NCBI GenBank assembly: GCA_030523725.1
Contig: JAUNHV010000011.1
Coordinates: forward strand, 1-38,325
DNA: 38,325 nt
Origin: Synergistaceae bacterium
GTDB taxonomy: Bacteria; Synergistota; Synergistia; Synergistales; Synergistaceae
Direction: 5' to 3'
Below the pieces are notes generated by a model. That model searched no databases. It saw nothing but the letters and a program-made list of their open reading frames with translations, and had not been told where the DNA came from. This document shows positions 34,791 to 38,325 of the stretch, one piece after another. Numbering within the stretch: position 1 is the first letter of the stretch; every line of letters starts with the position of its first letter. Both the position numbers and the translations under genes were made by a program.

Positions 34791-34799
34791 TGATACAAT
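34791..34799 (+). promoter_or_regulatory. Extended -10 promoter of miaA
   Basis: TGATACAAT lies 28 bp before the miaA start. It is divergent from the rimO promoter, the two being 40 bp apart. Confidence 0.5.
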
Positions 34800-34827
34800 A
34801 CACAAAATTTTTGTCAGGATAGATTGT

Positions 34828-35778
34828 ATGAAAAATAAGATCCCGCTCATAGCAATAATTGGACCAACTGCTGTCGGCAAAACTGCAACTAGCCTTTCTC
34901 TTGTTGAGGGGCTCAATGGGGAGATTATCTCCGTTGATTCTCGCCAAGTATATCGCCTGCTAGATATTGGAACAGATAAGGTACCACCACACATAAGAAA
35001 AAAAATCCCACATCACCTCATTGATATTGTTGATCCAGATGAAGTTTACAGCGCCGCAGATTTTGCAAACGACGCAGGGCGTGCAATAGAACGCATAAGA
35101 AAACGTGGCAAAACGCCACTCCTGATCGGCGGTTCTCCAATGTATTACACAGCACTTTTGGGTGCTCTACATGAAGACTTGCCAAAAGATGAGAATATTC
35201 GCCGTGATCTGGAAGCAGAAATTGCAGAACGTGGGCTTTTAGCTCTCCATCAAGAATTGGAAAACATAGATCCAATTTCTGCATCTCACATCCATGAACA
35301 CGACCCTGTTCGTACAATGAGAGCACTGGAAATTTATCGTATAACCGGAAAACCATTATCCTGGCATTATAAAAACCAGCAAAAACAAAGCAGCCCATAC
35401 GAAATTTTTTATATTGGACTTTTACGTGATAGGAAAACCTTATACAAAAATATAGCTCGTCGCGTACGCGAGCAATTTGTAACCGGATACATTGAAGAAG
35501 TAGATTACCTTCTGAAGAATGGTTACTCACCTCGGCTTCCATCTCTTCAAGGTTTTGGCTACAAAGAAATTGTAGAATATTTACAGGGGAAACGTTCTCT
35601 TTCCTCTGCAATTGAAGGTGATGTCCGTGCAACGAAAGCATTTTCCAGGCGTCAAATGACATGGTTCAAGCATTTTGAACCCGCCCATTGGTTTAATCTA
35701 GATGATATGAATGAAAATAAAGTCATAACAACATCACTCAAAATTTCAAAAGAATTTTTAGAAAAAGCTGGTGAGTAA
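34828..35778 (+). CDS. miaA: tRNA dimethylallyltransferase
   Basis: The protein has 316 residues. It adds a dimethylallyl group to A37 of tRNAs that read U-starting codons. It shows the P-loop GPTAVGKTATS, ISVDSRQVYRLLDIGTDK, PHHLIDIVDPDEVYSAADF, GGSPMYYTALL (usually GGTGLY), RTMRALEIYRITG, and the C-terminal FSRRQMTWFK. It precedes ispH, which makes the isoprenoid supply, and overlaps it by 8 bp. Confidence 0.96.
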   Translation: MKNKIPLIAIIGPTAVGKTATSLSLVEGLNGEIISVDSRQVYRLLDIGTDKVPPHIRKKIPHHLIDIVDPDEVYSAADFANDAGRAIERIRKRGKTPLLIGGSPMYYTALLGALHEDLPKDENIRRDLEAEIAERGLLALHQELENIDPISASHIHEHDPVRTMRALEIYRITGKPLSWHYKNQQKQSSPYEIFYIGLLRDRKTLYKNIARRVREQFVTGYIEEVDYLLKNGYSPRLPSLQGFGYKEIVEYLQGKRSLSSAIEGDVRATKAFSRRQMTWFKHFEPAHWFNLDDMNENKVITTSLKISKEFLEKAGE

Positions 35779-36610
35779 TTTGGAAATTTTAACTGCATCC
35801 CCAACAGGGCTTTGTTTTGGCGTTCAACGTGCAATAAAAACACTTGAACAAGAGTTAAAAAACGGAACAGTTTATGCAATAGGCAGTCCTATTCATAATC
35901 CTCAAGAAACTCATCGCCTGGAAAAACTGGGGCTTATCGTGGTGGAGACACCATCAGAAGTGCCACAAGGAGCTGTATGTTTTATTCGTGCACACGGTAT
36001 AACGCCTCAAATGCAAACAGAATTAGAAGCTAAAAACGCTAGGATAGTAGATGGAACTTGCCCCTTTGTAAAAAATGCACAAGAAAAAGCAAAAAAGCTT
36101 TCACAAAATGGATATTCTGTGGTAATATTAGGTGATGTGTCTCATCCAGAGATCGTAGGAATAAATGGTTATGCGGGAAATGCGGCCACAGTTCTTACGA
36201 CAGACGACGAAGTACCAAAAGAGCTTTTTGGCAAACGCATAGGTTTTCTCAGCCAAACTACGCAGAGAGTTGAAGATTTTTGTACCATGGCTGCAAAGCT
36301 TACAGCTAGAAGTCAGGAATTATGTATTTTTAACACTGTTTGCAAGGCTACGCTTGAAAGGCAACAGGCAGTTCAAGTATTAACAAAAAAAACTGATGGT
36401 GTAATAGTTCTCGGTGGTCGCAATAGTGCAAACACACGAAAACTTGTTGAAATCTCCTCGTCACGAGTTTCTACCATTTGGATAGAACATGCGGACGAAT
36501 TGGACAAAACGTGGTTAGAGGACAAGCACACAATAGGAATTGCCGCTGGCGGTAGTACCCCAGACTGGCTAATTCAGAATTTAATTCTCACATTACACAA
36601 ATCGTCGTAG
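35771..36610 (+). CDS. ispH: 4-hydroxy-3-methylbut-2-enyl diphosphate reductase
   Basis: The protein has 279 residues. IspH makes IPP and DMAPP in the last step of the MEP pathway. The iron-sulfur cluster cysteines are in TGLCFGVQRAI, GTCPFVKN and NTVCKAT. The start is a GTG at 35771, inside the miaA end; TTG at 35780 is the alternative. Its product DMAPP is the substrate of MiaA, so the adjacent genes are functionally linked. In many Clostridia IspH is fused to the S1 protein; here rpsA is separate, starting 12 bp later. Confidence 0.95.
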   Translation: MSNLEILTASPTGLCFGVQRAIKTLEQELKNGTVYAIGSPIHNPQETHRLEKLGLIVVETPSEVPQGAVCFIRAHGITPQMQTELEAKNARIVDGTCPFVKNAQEKAKKLSQNGYSVVILGDVSHPEIVGINGYAGNAATVLTTDDEVPKELFGKRIGFLSQTTQRVEDFCTMAAKLTARSQELCIFNTVCKATLERQQAVQVLTKKTDGVIVLGGRNSANTRKLVEISSSRVSTIWIEHADELDKTWLEDKHTIGIAAGGSTPDWLIQNLILTLHKSS

Positions 36611-36622
36611 GAGGAAGTAGGA

Positions 36623-38218
36623 ATGGTAGACGAACTCGCTAATAATAGCGTGGAAACAGAAGTAACAGCAACAGCAACAGAAACAGCAGAGGTGGCAGAA
36701 ACAACCGAGGCTACACAAACTGCAACGGTAGCAACACCAGAGAATGAAGAATCAATGGAAGAGTTAATTCAGCAGTACGATGCTCACATGAATTTTCATC
36801 GCGGTTCAGTCGTTGAAGGCACAGTAGCACGTCCAACAGATGAGGGGTGGCTTGTTGACTTTGGCTACAAATGCGAAGGATTACTCCCAAGGAATGAATG
36901 GACACTTTCATCTCTCGTTGAAGTAACACAAGAACCAACTGTCGGTGACAAAATAACAGTTCAAATTATTTCAACCGGTTCAGGAGAGGAACCACAGCCC
37001 TTGCTCTCACGTGCAAGAATGGAATTTGCAAAACGCTGGAAATCACTAGAAGAAGCAACAGAGGAAAATCCTGTTGTAAAAGTGAGAGGACTTCGTAGTA
37101 CAAGAGGTGGACTTGTTGTAGATGCGTTTGGTCTCGAGGCGTTTATCCCTATCTCACATATTTGCTTAAGAGGACAAGGAATCACACCGACAAAGCTTGT
37201 TGGTGAAGAATTTGAAGCAAAGCTTATAGAAAAAGATAGAAGGAAGCGTCGTCTTATTTTCTCCCGCACAGCATTACTTGAAGGCGAATATATTAAACTT
37301 CGTGAAGAGTTCTTTGCTAATACCCATGAAGGTGATATCGTTGAAGGTGTTGTCTCGAACATAATCGATTTTGGTGTTTTTGTGAACATCAATGGAGTTG
37401 ACGGTCTTGTACATGTGACAGAGCTAGGTTATAAACGTGGTGCTAAACCTAAAGATCTTTACAAAAAGGGTGATCACGTTTCTGCTAAGGTTTTAAAGAT
37501 TAACACTGAAACGGGCAAGGTCTCGCTCTCGATCAAGGCAGCTTTGCCAGATCCGTGGGATGGAATTGCTGAGCGTTTTGCTGCCGGCACTGTCTTTACT
37601 GGTCGCGTCACAAGTCTTACAGATTTTGGAGCTTTCGTTGAACTTGAGCCAGGTATTGAAGGTCTAATTCACCTCGGTGACCTTAGCTGGAAGCGTATTA
37701 AGTCTCCAAAAGATATTCTCCAGAGGGGACAAGAGATCCAAACAATTGTTATTGATATTAACACGGAGAAGAAACGCATTAGCCTTGGATACAAACAACT
37801 CAATGATCCTTGGAAAGGCATTTCAGAGAGATATCCCAAGGATTCACAGGTTCAAGTTAAAATTGCACGCATTGCAGACTTCGGAGCTTTTGCAGAAATC
37901 GAAGACGGAATCGATGGACTTATCCATATCTCACAAATTTCAAATGGCCGCGTCAAGCATCCTAGCGACGTGCTAAAGATTGGTGACGAAGTAACAGCAA
38001 GAATCCTTGAGGTTAATGATGCAGAAAAACGTATTCGCCTTAGCTTAAGGGATCCCAACGACGAGAAGGGAAATTATGATTTTACTTACGACGATGATGA
38101 CTATGAACAAAAGCCTCGTCGTACACAAAAATCACGTCGTGCTCAAAATCCTTTAGACTTCGTTTCGCAAGAGGAAATGAACGTTTCACTCGGTGATTTA
38201 CTAGGCAAACTAGACTAA
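36623..38218 (+). CDS. rpsA: Ribosomal protein S1, five S1 domains
   Basis: The protein has 531 residues. The first 45 residues are an unusual Thr/Ala/Glu-rich tract of low complexity. Five S1 RNA-binding domains then follow at about 59-125, 150-215, 235-310, 320-395 and 405-480, the last three very alike (DFGAFVELEPGIEGLIHL). The C-terminus is acidic, then basic. S1 helps mRNA bind the ribosome. E. coli S1 has six domains. The strong AGGAGG site precedes ATG 36623, and a terminator follows. Confidence 0.94.
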   Translation: MVDELANNSVETEVTATATETAEVAETTEATQTATVATPENEESMEELIQQYDAHMNFHRGSVVEGTVARPTDEGWLVDFGYKCEGLLPRNEWTLSSLVEVTQEPTVGDKITVQIISTGSGEEPQPLLSRARMEFAKRWKSLEEATEENPVVKVRGLRSTRGGLVVDAFGLEAFIPISHICLRGQGITPTKLVGEEFEAKLIEKDRRKRRLIFSRTALLEGEYIKLREEFFANTHEGDIVEGVVSNIIDFGVFVNINGVDGLVHVTELGYKRGAKPKDLYKKGDHVSAKVLKINTETGKVSLSIKAALPDPWDGIAERFAAGTVFTGRVTSLTDFGAFVELEPGIEGLIHLGDLSWKRIKSPKDILQRGQEIQTIVIDINTEKKRISLGYKQLNDPWKGISERYPKDSQVQVKIARIADFGAFAEIEDGIDGLIHISQISNGRVKHPSDVLKIGDEVTARILEVNDAEKRIRLSLRDPNDEKGNYDFTYDDDDYEQKPRRTQKSRRAQNPLDFVSQEEMNVSLGDLLGKLD

Positions 38219-38240
38219 TTCAATTGCATTAAAAGATTTA

Positions 38241-38275
38241 AAGGCAGGCAATCATTTAGATTGCCTGCCTTTTTT
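38241..38275 (+). terminator. Terminator of miaA-ispH-rpsA
   Basis: The arms AAGGCAGGCAAT and ATTGCCTGCCTT form a perfect 12-bp stem with a 7-nt loop, followed by a T-run. It lies about 22 bp after the rpsA stop. Confidence 0.95.
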
Positions 38276-38325
38276 CATACATAAAATATGTTGAACATTG
38301 TCACATTGAAATTAACTGTATTTTC

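Noticed and set aside
35018-35662. 214-residue minus-strand frame opposite miaA.
   Set aside because: It is long, but its composition (rich in Leu, Cys, His) is that of an antisense shadow, and miaA on the other strand is certain.

Overview
The window is a chromosomal housekeeping segment of a low-GC anaerobic bacterium, carrying about 32 protein genes, one tRNA gene and one IS200/IS605-type insertion sequence. RNase Y next to YmdB, FtsH next to Hpt, and the block cmk-yicC-gmk-rpoZ-coaBC-priA point to the Firmicutes or a neighbouring phylum. An exported POTRA-domain protein suggests an outer membrane. A diderm lineage such as Negativicutes or Synergistota therefore fits best, but the sequence alone does not settle which. 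Promoters are of the housekeeping sigma type, and many carry an extended -10 (TGnTATAAT-like) element.

Layout. (1) 1-658: an IS200/IS605-type element with a frameshifted tnpA and a structured non-coding 3' tail that ends at the stop codon of ymdB. (2) 651-8285, minus strand: rny-ymdB (RNA turnover), and hpt-ftsH-STAS-phosphatase/kinase, the last two being a partner-switching signalling pair. (3) 8479-10686, plus: a class A penicillin-binding protein converging on hisC (minus) over a shared terminator. (4) 12076-22170, plus: a long run cmk-yicC-gmk-rpoZ-coaBC-priA-like-ACT-DUF711-der-nth-tilS, in which most genes abut or overlap. (5) 22245-30021, minus: rpsO; uvrB, a Cys/His-rich DUF2703-like protein, holB and tmk; then a 63-residue unknown, aspS and hisS. 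(6) 30022-30431: hisS promoter, a long imperfect palindrome, tRNA-Cys with a near-consensus promoter, and the recA terminator. (7) 30432-34708, minus: recA, an orphan POTRA protein, pgpA, ferritin, rimO. (8) 34828-38218, plus: miaA-ispH-rpsA, ending in a strong terminator.

Most genes serve information processing (translation, replication, repair, nucleotide supply). The less ordinary items are: a PriA homologue whose helicase motifs have decayed although its zinc module is intact; a transmembrane sensor fused to a PP2C phosphatase and a RsbW-like kinase domain with an altered ATP-binding box; a lone periplasmic POTRA domain without a barrel; a Cys/His-rich protein between uvrB and holB; a small conserved-looking ORF behind aspS; and a 69-nt palindrome with a partial copy elsewhere in the window. 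I found no CRISPR array, prophage, toxin-antitoxin module or defence island.
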